Assembly (NCBI GenBank): GCA_002492415.1
Contig: DKYK01000082.1
Span: forward strand, 1 to 8,944
DNA length: 8,944 nucleotides
Reading direction: 5' to 3'
Source of the DNA: Christensenella sp. UBA7102
GTDB lineage: Bacteria > Bacillota > Clostridia > Christensenellales > UBA1750
Made by a program: the position numbers and the translations under genes. The notes under the pieces are model-generated. The model had not been told where the DNA came from, ran no database searches, and worked only from the letters and a program-made list of their open reading frames with translations. Numbering within the stretch: the stretch's first letter is position 1; the number at the start of each line of letters is the position of its first letter. Of the stretch, positions 1-6,857 are shown piece after piece.

Positions 1-23
1 CTTTCTCGTTTTTTGACAGTCTG

Positions 24-51
24 AGTCCGGACGCAATCGTCCGGACTTTTT
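24..51 (+). terminator. Rho-independent terminator of a + strand gene left of the window
   Basis: A perfect 10-bp inverted repeat (arms 24-33 and 38-47) encloses a CAAT loop and runs into five T residues on the + strand (47-51). Each arm contains the self-palindromic octamer GTCCGGAC. Read on the minus strand, the bases after the stem (CAGACTGTC) are not U-rich, so the structure fits termination of + strand transcription. The gene served would lie left of position 1. The same stem may act weakly on the ispH-S1 transcript, which stops at 60 and converges on it. Confidence 0.85.
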
Positions 52-59
52 ATTGTTCC

Positions 60-2036
60 TTACAGCTCCTCGGGCAGGTCTCCCAGGCCCAGGTCGGCGC
101 CCTCGGGCAGGTCGGCATTCTCGCTGGCATCCACGGCGTCGCGGATGGACAGGGAGATGCGCTTGGCCTCGGGGTTGACGTCCAGGATGCGCACGCGAAC
201 CATGTCGCCCACGGTCAGCACGTCCTCGACCTTGTTGATGCGGGTGGCGGCGATCTGAGAGATGTGAACCAGGCCGTCCAGGCCGGGCTCCAGCTCCACA
301 AACGCGCCGAAGGTCACGATGCGCACGACCTTGCCCTCGCAGATGGAGCCTACGGGGTAGTTCACCTGCGCGGTCTCCCAGGGCTTGGGCTTGGTCTGCT
401 TCAGGCCCAGAGAAATGCGCTCGCGCTCGCGATCCAGCGCCAGCACGAGGACGTCCACCTCGTCGCCGGGCTTGACGACCTCGGAGGGGTGCTTGACGCG
501 GCCCCAGGACAGGTCGGTGATGTGGATCAGGCCGTCCACGCCGCCGATATCGACGAACGCGCCGAAATCGGTCAGGCGGCGCACGATGCCGTGAATGGTG
601 GTGCCCACCTCCAGCTTCTCCCACACAGCGGCCTTGATGGCGGCGGATTCCTCCGCCAGCACGGCCTTGCGGGAGGCGACCAGGCGGCGCTTCTGCTTAT
701 CGACCTCAATGATCTTGAGCTTGAGGGGCTTGCCGACGAACTGGTCGATCTTCTCGACATAGCGCTCGGACAGCTGGGAAGCGGGCACGAAGGTGCGCAC
801 GCCCTCGACGTCCACGATCAGGCCGCCCTTTACGACGTCCTTGCCGGTGCCCTCGACGTACTCGTTGTTCTCATACTTGACAACCAGCGCGTCCCAGTTC
901 TTGCGGCTGATGATGTTCTTCTCGGACAGGAGCACGTTGCCCTCGCCGTCGTTGACCTTGACGACCTCAACCTCGATCTCATCGCCTTCTTTGTAGGCCT
1001 CGCGGTGGTTTTCCTGATGGATCAGTTCGGCAACGGGGACGAGTCCGTCCGACTTGTAGCCGATGTTGACGCATACTTCATTGTCCGTGATCTGCACGAT
1101 GGTGCCGGTAACGGTCTGGCCGGGACGGATGGAGACGAGAGTGCTCTCGAAAGCCGCGGCAAAATCGTCAACAGGGGCGTCGGTCGGGGTGGGGATGGTC
1201 TTGTCAAGTTCGCTCATTCTGGTTACAACCTCCTTGATGATCTCATCCGGCGTGGAAGCGCCGGCTGTGATTCCGATGTGATCCTGCGCCCGCAGGGGAA
1301 TGGATGCGACCTGTGCGGCCTCCTCGATAAAATAGGTGCGCTTGCACAGGCCGGCGCATAGCCTAAACAGCTTGCGCGTATTGGAACTGTTGCGGCCGCC
1401 CAACACGAGCATTGCGTCCACGCGGGAGGCCAGCTCCTTGGCCTCGCTCTGGCGCACGTTGGTGGCCTGACAGATGCTGCCGAACACTTCGCACTGCGGG
1501 ATGCGGCTGCGCACAAGAGCGCACAGCGCGTCGTAGTGCTCCTGAGGGGTCGTGGTCTGCGCCACGACGCAGGCGGCCTGCATGGGCGGCAGGGCCTCCA
1601 CCTCGCCTGGCGAATACACCACAAACGAGGGAGCGCCGCGCACCCAGCCGCGGATCCCCGTCACCTCAGCGTGCCCCTCCTCGCCCACGATCACCACCGG
1701 CAGCCCCTGCTCCGACGCCTGACGCACCTTTTTGTGGATGCGGGCGACAAAGGGACAGGTGGTATCGACGATGCGAACGCCTCTGTCGCGGAAAAACTGG
1801 TGCACGCTCTCCGGCGCGCCGTGCGCGCGGATGACGACGGTGTCTCCGGCAACCTCCTCCATCTCATTGGCCACGGTGACGCCTCGGGCGACCATGGAGG
1901 CAATGACGGTGGGGTTGTGGATGACAGGACCCAGCGTGGTGATGCTCCGGCCTTCTCTGAGCAGCGCGTCCACCGCGTCCACAGAGCGCTTGACGCCGAA
2001 GCAGAAGCCCGCATGCGGCGCGATCTCGATCTTCAC
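60..2036 (-). CDS. ispH: Bifunctional 4-hydroxy-3-methylbut-2-enyl diphosphate reductase / S1 RNA-binding protein
   Basis: This is a 658-residue fusion. The N-terminal part (about 1-285) is IspH, the [4Fe-4S] enzyme that reduces HMBPP to IPP and DMAPP in the last step of the MEP isoprenoid pathway. The three cluster cysteines are visible at C12 (HAGFCFGV), C94 (DTTCPFV) and C189 (SICQAT). Substrate-site H40 (VIHNP), H122 and E124 (EEGHAEV) are also present. After a short linker come four S1/OB-fold RNA-binding repeats, at about 306-378, 390-460, 480-550 and 567-635, and an acidic tail. The S1 half probably acts as ribosomal protein S1 or a related mRNA binder. Such fusions are established in Clostridia. 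The GTG start at 2036 is chosen because GGGAGG lies 6 nt upstream and the protein then opens VKIEIAPHAGFC, as IspH normally does. An ATG at 2042 lacks a spaced Shine-Dalgarno, and a TTG at 2054 has AGGAG 10 nt upstream; either would add at most 6 residues. The gene is the last of the cluster, 123 bp after plsC. Confidence 0.95.
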   Translation of the reverse strand: MKIEIAPHAGFCFGVKRSVDAVDALLREGRSITTLGPVIHNPTVIASMVARGVTVANEMEEVAGDTVVIRAHGAPESVHQFFRDRGVRIVDTTCPFVARIHKKVRQASEQGLPVVIVGEEGHAEVTGIRGWVRGAPSFVVYSPGEVEALPPMQAACVVAQTTTPQEHYDALCALVRSRIPQCEVFGSICQATNVRQSEAKELASRVDAMLVLGGRNSSNTRKLFRLCAGLCKRTYFIEEAAQVASIPLRAQDHIGITAGASTPDEIIKEVVTRMSELDKTIPTPTDAPVDDFAAAFESTLVSIRPGQTVTGTIVQITDNEVCVNIGYKSDGLVPVAELIHQENHREAYKEGDEIEVEVVKVNDGEGNVLLSEKNIISRKNWDALVVKYENNEYVEGTGKDVVKGGLIVDVEGVRTFVPASQLSERYVEKIDQFVGKPLKLKIIEVDKQKRRLVASRKAVLAEESAAIKAAVWEKLEVGTTIHGIVRRLTDFGAFVDIGGVDGLIHITDLSWGRVKHPSEVVKPGDEVDVLVLALDRERERISLGLKQTKPKPWETAQVNYPVGSICEGKVVRIVTFGAFVELEPGLDGLVHISQIAATRINKVEDVLTVGDMVRVRILDVNPEAKRISLSIRDAVDASENADLPEGADLGLGDLPEEL

Positions 2037-2042
2037 GCGCAT

Positions 2043-2048
2043 CCTCCC
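2043..2048 (-). promoter_or_regulatory. Ribosome binding site deciding the ispH-S1 start
   Basis: GGGAGG on the minus strand lies 6 nt before the GTG at 2036 and directly abuts the ATG at 2042, so it favours the GTG. A second site, AGGAG at 2065-2069, lies 10 nt before an in-frame TTG at 2054. The start is therefore likely but not certain. Confidence 0.55.
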
Positions 2049-2159
2049 ATCCAATCGGTCAATACTCCTGATACAATTCTATATACGGTCTGCAAATCCT
2101 TCTTTTTTCTGAAGTTTTTCATGAATTAATCAAATCGTAACAAATTGGAGGAGCAGGCT

Positions 2160-2759
2160 TCAGCGGCGCGCCAGCTCGTCGCGGCAGGCCAGCAGCGCCT
2201 GGCCGATTTCGGCGGTGAGCTGCTGCATCTGCTCCTGGCTGGGCTTGCGCACGGCTGCGTAGGCGCTCAGATCCATCTTTTCGCCCGTGTAGATGCGGCA
2301 GCGCTTCCACGGCGCAAAGCCGCCCTCCACCCAGGAGGGGATGATGTCCGCCTTGCAGCGCAGCGCCAGCATGGCCACGCCCTCCTGCAGGGGCAGCAGC
2401 GGCTGCTCGCGCTTGCGGTTGCGCGTGCCCTCGGGGAAGATGCACAGCAGATCGCCCTCGTGCAGCGCCTGCATCGCGGTGCGGATGCCGCTTACGTCAG
2501 CCTCGCCGCGCGAGATGGGGAAGGCGCCGAATTTCTGGCAGAACCAGCCGATCACAGGGTTGCGGAACAGCTCTTTTTTGGCCATGATGCGCATGGAGCG
2601 CGGGGTCTGGCGGACGATACAGGCGATGTCCATCATGTGGATGTGGTTGCACACCAGGATCGCCGGACCCTGCTTGGGTATATTTTCGCCCCCGTAGCGC
2701 TTGAGCCGGTAAAAAACGGTGGTCAGCAGCCAGGCGATGGCCTGCGCGAGTCGATACAT
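2160..2759 (-). CDS. plsC: 1-acyl-sn-glycerol-3-phosphate acyltransferase (PlsC family)
   Basis: This 199-residue protein belongs to the PlsC acyltransferase family, which transfers an acyl chain to lysophosphatidic acid to give phosphatidic acid in phospholipid synthesis at the inner face of the membrane. The catalytic HX4D motif is H39 to D44 (NHIHMMD). PISRG at 81-85 matches block II, FPEGTR at 108-113 is the glycerol-phosphate-binding block III, and IPSWVEGGF near 140-148 matches block IV. The hydrophobic N-terminus (about 5-17) could be a membrane anchor or a peripheral helix. The length is short but normal for clostridial members. The ATG at 2759 is preceded by a very purine-rich stretch with GGAGG about 4 nt away. 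It follows cmk by 28 bp and is almost certainly co-transcribed with it. Exact substrate preference (lysophosphatidate or another lysolipid) cannot be read from the sequence. Confidence 0.93.
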   Translation of the reverse strand: MYRLAQAIAWLLTTVFYRLKRYGGENIPKQGPAILVCNHIHMMDIACIVRQTPRSMRIMAKKELFRNPVIGWFCQKFGAFPISRGEADVSGIRTAMQALHEGDLLCIFPEGTRNRKREQPLLPLQEGVAMLALRCKADIIPSWVEGGFAPWKRCRIYTGEKMDLSAYAAVRKPSQEQMQQLTAEIGQALLACRDELARR

Positions 2760-2787
2760 GTCTCCTCCCCCTCCTCAATAGCTTGCG

Positions 2788-3447
2788 TCAAAATCTGCCC
2801 ATCAGCGCCATGATGACCTGCACCACCTCGTCGGCGTTGAGGTCGTCGGTGGACACCTCGGTGGCGTCGGCGGCCCTGGTCAGCGGCGACTCCTTGCGCG
2901 TGGTGTCCTGCTCATCGCGGCGCTTGACGTCCTCGAGCACGTCGTCGTAGGCGACGGCCTGGCCCTTGTCGCGCAGCTCGTCGAAGCGGCGCATGGCGCG
3001 CACCTCGGGCGAGGCGGTGAGGAAGAACTTGTACTGCGCGTCCGGCAGCACATGGGTGCCGATGTCGCGGCCGTCCATCACCACGTCGTTGCTCGCGGCG
3101 ATCTCCTGCTGTTTGGCCACGAGCAGGCGGCGCACCGACGGGCAGACGGCGACGTCCGACGCCGCCATGGACACCTCGGGCGTGCGGATCAGCCCTTCGA
3201 CGTCCTCGCCGTCCAGCAGCATGCGCTGCCCCTCCTCGGTCAGCCGCACCTGAATGTCGGCGTCCCGGAGCATGGCCGCCAGCGCGGCGTCGTCGTGGGT
3301 GTCCAGTCCGGCTCTGCGCGCCATCAGTCCCACCGTGCGATACATCGCGCCCGTATCCAGATAAATGCAGCCCAGCTGGGCCGCCAGCGCCCTTGCGACG
3401 GTGCTCTTGCCCGCGCCGCTGGGTCCGTCGATTGCAATCTGCAGCAT
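2788..3447 (-). CDS. cmk: (d)CMP kinase
   Basis: Cytidylate kinase, 219 residues, phosphorylates CMP and dCMP with ATP in pyrimidine nucleotide recycling in the cytoplasm. The P-loop GPSGAGKST occupies residues 8-16. DTGAMYR (about 34-40) and the GRDIGT segment belong to the CMP-binding site. The ARG/lid region RRDEQDTTR followed by SPL and ADA is the typical C-terminal signature. Length is normal for the family. The start is placed at ATG 3447: AAGGAG lies 12 nt upstream, with GAGAG closer, and the protein then begins MLQIAIDGPSG as usual. An in-frame ATG at 3486 would add 13 non-conserved residues and has no Shine-Dalgarno. The gene lies 43 bp after the HutP-family gene. Linkage of cmk to an S1-encoding gene is widespread in bacteria and is kept here through the IspH-S1 fusion two genes on. 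Confidence 0.97.
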   Translation of the reverse strand: MLQIAIDGPSGAGKSTVARALAAQLGCIYLDTGAMYRTVGLMARRAGLDTHDDAALAAMLRDADIQVRLTEEGQRMLLDGEDVEGLIRTPEVSMAASDVAVCPSVRRLLVAKQQEIAASNDVVMDGRDIGTHVLPDAQYKFFLTASPEVRAMRRFDELRDKGQAVAYDDVLEDVKRRDEQDTTRKESPLTRAADATEVSTDDLNADEVVQVIMALMGRF

Positions 3448-3490
3448 GGTTCTCTCGTTCTCCTTCAATGTACTGGTATCCAGCATATTT

Positions 3491-3865
3491 TTACACCACG
3501 CGGTGCCCCAGCGCGATGGCGACCTCGTTTAAGTGCAGCAGGCCGATGCCGAAGAACACCGCCACCACGATGTGGTCGCCCGCCCTTGCGATGCCGATCT
3601 TGCCGCCGATGTTCAGGCCCGTGGCCTTGCTGACGATCTGCATCAGCGCCTCGTGCGTCGCGCCGGCCACCGCGCGCTCCACGATGCGCGTGACCGAGCT
3701 GATGAATTCGCCGCCGCAGTCCACCGCGGCGCAGCGCACGTCCGGCGAGAGTTCCGCCTTGAGCTGGCGCTCCTCCTCCCGCGAGAGCGACAGCGCCATG
3801 CGCACCGCCGCCCGCGCCACGCTCCGGCTGTCGCCCGGAATGCGCAGTTCCTGGTTCTCCGCCAT
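3491..3865 (-). CDS. HutP-family protein
   Basis: A 124-residue protein that I assign to the HutP superfamily. Bacillus HutP is an L-histidine- and Mg-dependent RNA-binding antiterminator of the histidine-utilisation operon. Similarity lies in the C-terminal half: ATHEAL (69-74) matches ATMEAL of HutP, GGKIGIARAGDHIVVAVFFGIG (about 87-108) matches the strand region ending in SLYGTIG, and the end LLHLNEVAIALGH matches GLEHETFGVGINH. The first 50 residues are Arg- and Glu-rich and do not match. Aligned by eye, the two ligand-site histidines H73 and H77 of Bacillus HutP are Arg and Gly here, so histidine sensing is doubtful. The start at ATG 3865 has AGGAG 11 nt upstream, and the gene begins 20 bp after the flavoprotein gene ends. 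No hut genes are nearby. HutP-like genes in this position beside cmk are, as I recall, common in Clostridia. Family assignment is fairly secure; function is unknown. Confidence 0.8.
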   Translation of the reverse strand: MAENQELRIPGDSRSVARAAVRMALSLSREEERQLKAELSPDVRCAAVDCGGEFISSVTRIVERAVAGATHEALMQIVSKATGLNIGGKIGIARAGDHIVVAVFFGIGLLHLNEVAIALGHRVV

Positions 3866-3885
3866 AGGTGATTCCACTCCTGTTT

Positions 3886-5121
3886 TCATCGATCCAAATC
3901 GCTGCGCGCGGCGCTGAGGCCGGCACAGTGGCCCGTAGTGAAGGCGACCTGCAGGTTGAAGCCGCCGGTAAAGGCGTCCACGTCCAGCATTTCGCCCGCC
4001 AGGTACAGCCCGGGGCGCACCTTGGACTGCATGGTGCGCGGGTCCACCTGGCTGATCTTGACGCCGCCGCGCGTGACGATGGCCTCGCTCACCGGTCGAA
4101 AGCCGGCCGCGTGCACGGGCAAACCTTTCAGCGCGTCCACCAGCCGCTGCCGCATCTCTCGCGTGACCTGGCTGACGGGCGTTTCCTCCGGCACCTGCGC
4201 GATGGACGCTACGACGGGCGTCATGGCGCGGGGCAGCAGGCCGCAAAGCACCGTGCCCAAAGCCACGCGGGGCCTTTCCTCAAAGTCGCGCAGCAGGCGG
4301 CGCTCCAGCTGCTCGCGGGTGAGGCCCGGCTTCATGTCGATGAAGATCTCCACCTTGGAAAGGTCCTCGTCCACGATGAAGCAGCTCATGCTCAGCACCA
4401 GCGGCCCCGAGATGCCAAAGTGCGTAAAGAGCATCTCGCCAAGCTCGGTATACAGCGTCTTTTTGCCCTTTTGGGCGGTGAGCCGCACGTTTTTGAGACT
4501 CAACCCCTGCAAATCGCGGCACCACTGCTCGCGCGTGAGCACGGGGATGAGCGACGGGCGCAGCGCCGTGACCTCGTGACCCAGCTCGCGCACCAGCGCA
4601 AACCCTCCGCCGTCCGAGCCGGTGGAGGGGTAGGACACGCCTCCGCAGGCGCAGATCACGCGGTCAAAGCGCCGCGTCTCGCGCCCAAAGTCCAGGTCAA
4701 AGCCGCCGTCGGCCGGAATGATGTGGCGCACGCGGCTCTTGAGGCTCACGCGCACCTTGTTTTGATTCATCAGGCGCTCCAGCGCCCTGGTGATGTCGGA
4801 CGCCTTGTCGGACGCGGGAAACACGCGGCCGCCGCGCTCCACCTTCAGCTCCGTTCCGGCGCTCTCAATCAGCGCCATCAGCGCCTCGTTGTCAAAGGCG
4901 GAAAAGCTGGAATAGAGAAAGCGCGGGTTGCGCACCACGTTTTTGAGAAACTCGTCGCCGCGGGCGGCATTGGTGACGTTGCAGCGGCCCTTGCCGGTGA
5001 TGTAGAGCTTTTTGCCCAGCTTCTCGTTGCCGTCAAAGAGCGTGACCTCCCCGCCCGCCTGCGCGGCTGCGATGGCGGCCATCATGCCCGCGGCGCCGCC
5101 GCCGATGACTGCGATGCTCAT
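3886..5121 (-). CDS. HI0933/BaiN-like FAD-dependent oxidoreductase
   Basis: A 411-residue flavoprotein of the HI0933 (YhiN, TIGR00275) family, often annotated as NAD(P)/FAD-dependent oxidoreductase or BaiN-like. The N-terminal dinucleotide-binding motif GGGAAG is at 7-12. GKKLYITGKGRCNVTN (37-52) is a family signature. Other family blocks are CACGGVSYPSTGSDGGG (157-173), LFTHFGISGP (231-240), TRGGVKISQVDP (350-361) and the C-terminal FAD-binding segment GLYLAGEMLDVDAFTGGFN (371-389). The natural reaction is not established for most members; one clostridial homologue (BaiN) was linked to bile-acid reduction, but the family is too widespread to transfer that here. The start at ATG 5121 has AAAGGA 6 nt upstream and overlaps the stop of the RpiR gene (ATGA), so translation of the two is probably coupled. 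An upstream extension of the open frame lies inside the RpiR gene and is not used. Confidence 0.94.
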   Translation of the reverse strand: MSIAVIGGGAAGMMAAIAAAQAGGEVTLFDGNEKLGKKLYITGKGRCNVTNAARGDEFLKNVVRNPRFLYSSFSAFDNEALMALIESAGTELKVERGGRVFPASDKASDITRALERLMNQNKVRVSLKSRVRHIIPADGGFDLDFGRETRRFDRVICACGGVSYPSTGSDGGGFALVRELGHEVTALRPSLIPVLTREQWCRDLQGLSLKNVRLTAQKGKKTLYTELGEMLFTHFGISGPLVLSMSCFIVDEDLSKVEIFIDMKPGLTREQLERRLLRDFEERPRVALGTVLCGLLPRAMTPVVASIAQVPEETPVSQVTREMRQRLVDALKGLPVHAAGFRPVSEAIVTRGGVKISQVDPRTMQSKVRPGLYLAGEMLDVDAFTGGFNLQVAFTTGHCAGLSAARSDLDR

Positions 5122-5984
5122 GCGTTGTCCTTTCCCACGTAGACGCGGTTCTTCTCCCACAGCTTCTCCAGCTGGCCAAAGTGCGCGGCCACGCTGTCGC
5201 GGCTGCGCAGGGACATGGCGACAATCAGCGCGTTGATCATGGACAGCGGCGCGACCAGCGAATCCACAAAGGAGGCCATGTCGCTGCGCGCGGTCAGGCA
5301 AAGATCGCTGGCCTCGCCAAGGGGGGACAGGGGCGTATCGGTAAGGGAGACGACGGTGGCGCCGCGTTCCTTGGCGTAGCGCATCGCCTCGATGGTTCTG
5401 CGGGAGTAGCGCGGGAAGGAGACGCCCATCATCACATCGTCGGGGCCGACGCGCACCACCTGCTCGAGCACGTCGCTGATGCCCGAGGTGATGACGGTGA
5501 CGTCGTCCCGGATAAAGCTCATGTAATAGCCCAGAAACTGCGCCAGCGGCGCTGCAGAGCGCACGCCCACCACGTACACCCGGCGCCCGGCGCACAGCGC
5601 GTCCACAACCCCTGAAAACGCGGCCTCGTCGATGTCCTCGGTGGTCTGGCGGATGTTTTGCATATCGGCCTTGAACACCGTGCCCAGCACCGCGCTTTCG
5701 GACATATCGCCCGTCATCTCCACGCGCTGGACGGTGGTCAGCCTGTTGCGGATCATCTCCTGCAGCGCCTTCTGCAGCGCGGGATAGCCGTCGTAGCCCA
5801 GCGCGATGGCAAAGCGCACCACCGTGGACTCGGACACCTGCACCTTGTCGCCCAGGCGCGAGGCCGTCATAAAGGCCGCCTTGTCGTAGTGGTTGACGAT
5901 GTATTCCGCGATGCGCTTCTGCCCCTTGGACAGCTTGCGCCCCGTCTGGTTGATGCGCGCGAGCAGTTCCTGTCGCTGTTCCAT
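5118..5984 (-). CDS. MurR/RpiR-family transcriptional regulator
   Basis: A 288-residue regulator of the RpiR/MurR family. The N-terminal helix-turn-helix (about 15-78) carries the family pattern QVSESTVVRFAIALGYDGYPALQ, and the C-terminal SIS sugar-phosphate-binding domain spans about 125-260 (VYVVGVRSAAPLAQ, then GVSFPRYSRRTIEA). Members usually sense phosphosugars and repress or activate adjacent catabolic genes, but no sugar gene is nearby and the ligand cannot be inferred. The start is placed at ATG 5984 because AAAGGG lies 8 nt upstream; an in-frame ATG at 6005 lacks a clear site and would add 7 residues. The stop overlaps the flavoprotein start by 4 bases. It is the first gene of the cluster that runs through cmk and ispH-S1. 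A palindrome overlaps the candidate -10 in front of it and may serve autoregulation. Confidence 0.94.
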   Translation of the reverse strand: MEQRQELLARINQTGRKLSKGQKRIAEYIVNHYDKAAFMTASRLGDKVQVSESTVVRFAIALGYDGYPALQKALQEMIRNRLTTVQRVEMTGDMSESAVLGTVFKADMQNIRQTTEDIDEAAFSGVVDALCAGRRVYVVGVRSAAPLAQFLGYYMSFIRDDVTVITSGISDVLEQVVRVGPDDVMMGVSFPRYSRRTIEAMRYAKERGATVVSLTDTPLSPLGEASDLCLTARSDMASFVDSLVAPLSMINALIVAMSLRSRDSVAAHFGQLEKLWEKNRVYVGKDNA

Positions 5985-6043
5985 CTCACATACCCTTTCT
6001 TGCACAGGGGCCGAGCGCCCCCGTTCTGGACAATCCGCACTCT

Positions 6044-6071
6044 ATTGTATCACAATCACAAAATTATGCAA
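6044..6071 (-). promoter_or_regulatory. Candidate promoter of the RpiR–ispH cluster, with overlapping palindrome
   Basis: On the minus strand a TACAAT -10 (6044-6049) is preceded directly by TGA, making an extended -10. A poor -35 (TTGCAT, 6066-6071, 3 of 6 matches) lies 16 nt upstream and overlaps the end of surE. The sequence ATTGT-gat-ACAAT (6044-6056) is a 5+3+5 palindrome covering the -10, a plausible operator. The predicted transcript would have a leader of about 50 nt. Confidence 0.45.
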
Positions 6072-6834
6072 GCGCAATTCCTGCATCCTTCATTTCATCT
6101 GCAATATCCTGTGCAATTCCCGCGGCCGGACGGCAGGTGCAGTCCCAGGCGACGGGCGTGAGCGTGGCGATGCCCGCGCGCACACAGGTCAGGTCGCAGG
6201 CCCGCTCCTCATCGCGCACGAGCACGGTCTTGCCGTATCTGGGCCGGAATTCGATCTGCCCGCCGTCCAGGTCGCAGCGCTCGAATTCCTCGTCATAACG
6301 GAACCAGCTCATCGGCGCGACCTGCAGCGGCATGGCCTGCCCCCGCTGGGCGTTTGGCATGTTGAGGTTGAGGAACACGCCGCCGGGCAGCGGATGCGCC
6401 ATCAGCCGCTCCGCCACCTGCGCGGTGAACCGCGCCAGGCACTCCGCGTCTTTGAACTCCCTGCAGTAGCAGCTGGACGCCAGCGCGGGCTTGCCCCCCA
6501 TCGCCGCCTCGCGCGCCGCGGACGCCGTGCCCGAGTAGTAGCAGTCCACCCCCAGGTTCGCCCCCGGGTTGATGCCCGAGATCACCAGGTCGCAATCCGG
6601 CATCAAATGGCGCAGGCCGATCTTCACGCAGTCCGCCGGCGTGCCGGAAATCGCGTAGCCGCGCTCCCGCTTCACCGCCCGGATGCTTGCGCCCAGCGTC
6701 ACGCTCTGCCCCGCGCCGCTGCGCTGTCCGTCCGGCGCCACGATCCTCACCTCGTGCCGCCCGCGCAGCGCCTCGCACAGCGCCATCAGCCCCGGCGCGC
6801 CGTAGCCGTCGTCGTTGACCAGCAGTATTTTCAC
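6064..6834 (-). CDS. surE: 5'/3'-nucleotidase SurE
   Basis: SurE is a metal-dependent phosphatase that removes phosphate from nucleoside monophosphates and, in some species, from short polyphosphate; it acts in the cytoplasm in nucleotide balance and stationary-phase survival. The 256-residue protein has the diagnostic N-terminal NDDGYGAPG motif (N7, D8, D9), the metal-site serine S39 in RSGAGQS, GTPADCV at 64-70, and the GINPGANLG loop (87-95, metal ligand N89) followed by YSGTASAAREA. Length is typical. The start is GTG at 6834 with AGGAGG 10 nt upstream; the long open frame continuing upstream runs out of frame through the preceding gene and is not real. It follows the exported-protein gene by 23 bp, so the two are one transcription unit. 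No hairpin follows the stop, so transcription may continue into the RpiR gene. Confidence 0.97.
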   Translation of the reverse strand: MKILLVNDDGYGAPGLMALCEALRGRHEVRIVAPDGQRSGAGQSVTLGASIRAVKRERGYAISGTPADCVKIGLRHLMPDCDLVISGINPGANLGVDCYYSGTASAAREAAMGGKPALASSCYCREFKDAECLARFTAQVAERLMAHPLPGGVFLNLNMPNAQRGQAMPLQVAPMSWFRYDEEFERCDLDGGQIEFRPRYGKTVLVRDEERACDLTCVRAGIATLTPVAWDCTCRPAAGIAQDIADEMKDAGIALA

Positions 6835-6857
6835 AAAAAATCCGCCTCCTGTCTCTT

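Noticed and set aside
1..23. Tail end of a + strand gene at the left edge
   Set aside because: Stops occur at 14-16 and 22-24, but too few codons are visible to identify a gene; only the terminator is reported.
264..1361. Long + strand open frame opposite the S1 repeats
   Set aside because: It is antisense to clear S1 and IspH coding sequence, has low-complexity Leu/Asp/Gly-rich content typical of GC-rich shadows, and no ribosome site of note.
2068..2092. NAG triplets on the minus strand at exact 11-nt steps (CAG, TAG, CAG) before ispH, as a possible HutP binding site
   Set aside because: Known HutP sites use UAG-type triplets separated by about 4 nt; the spacing here differs, and three triplets can arise by chance.
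3868..5142. 424-codon + strand open frame opposite the flavoprotein gene
   Set aside because: It covers the HI0933-family gene in antisense; His/Ala/Arg-rich translation with no recognisable domain. A GC-bias shadow.
6007..6021. GGGGC/GCCCC hairpin between surE and the RpiR gene as a terminator
   Set aside because: The stem is only 5 bp and no U run follows on either strand.
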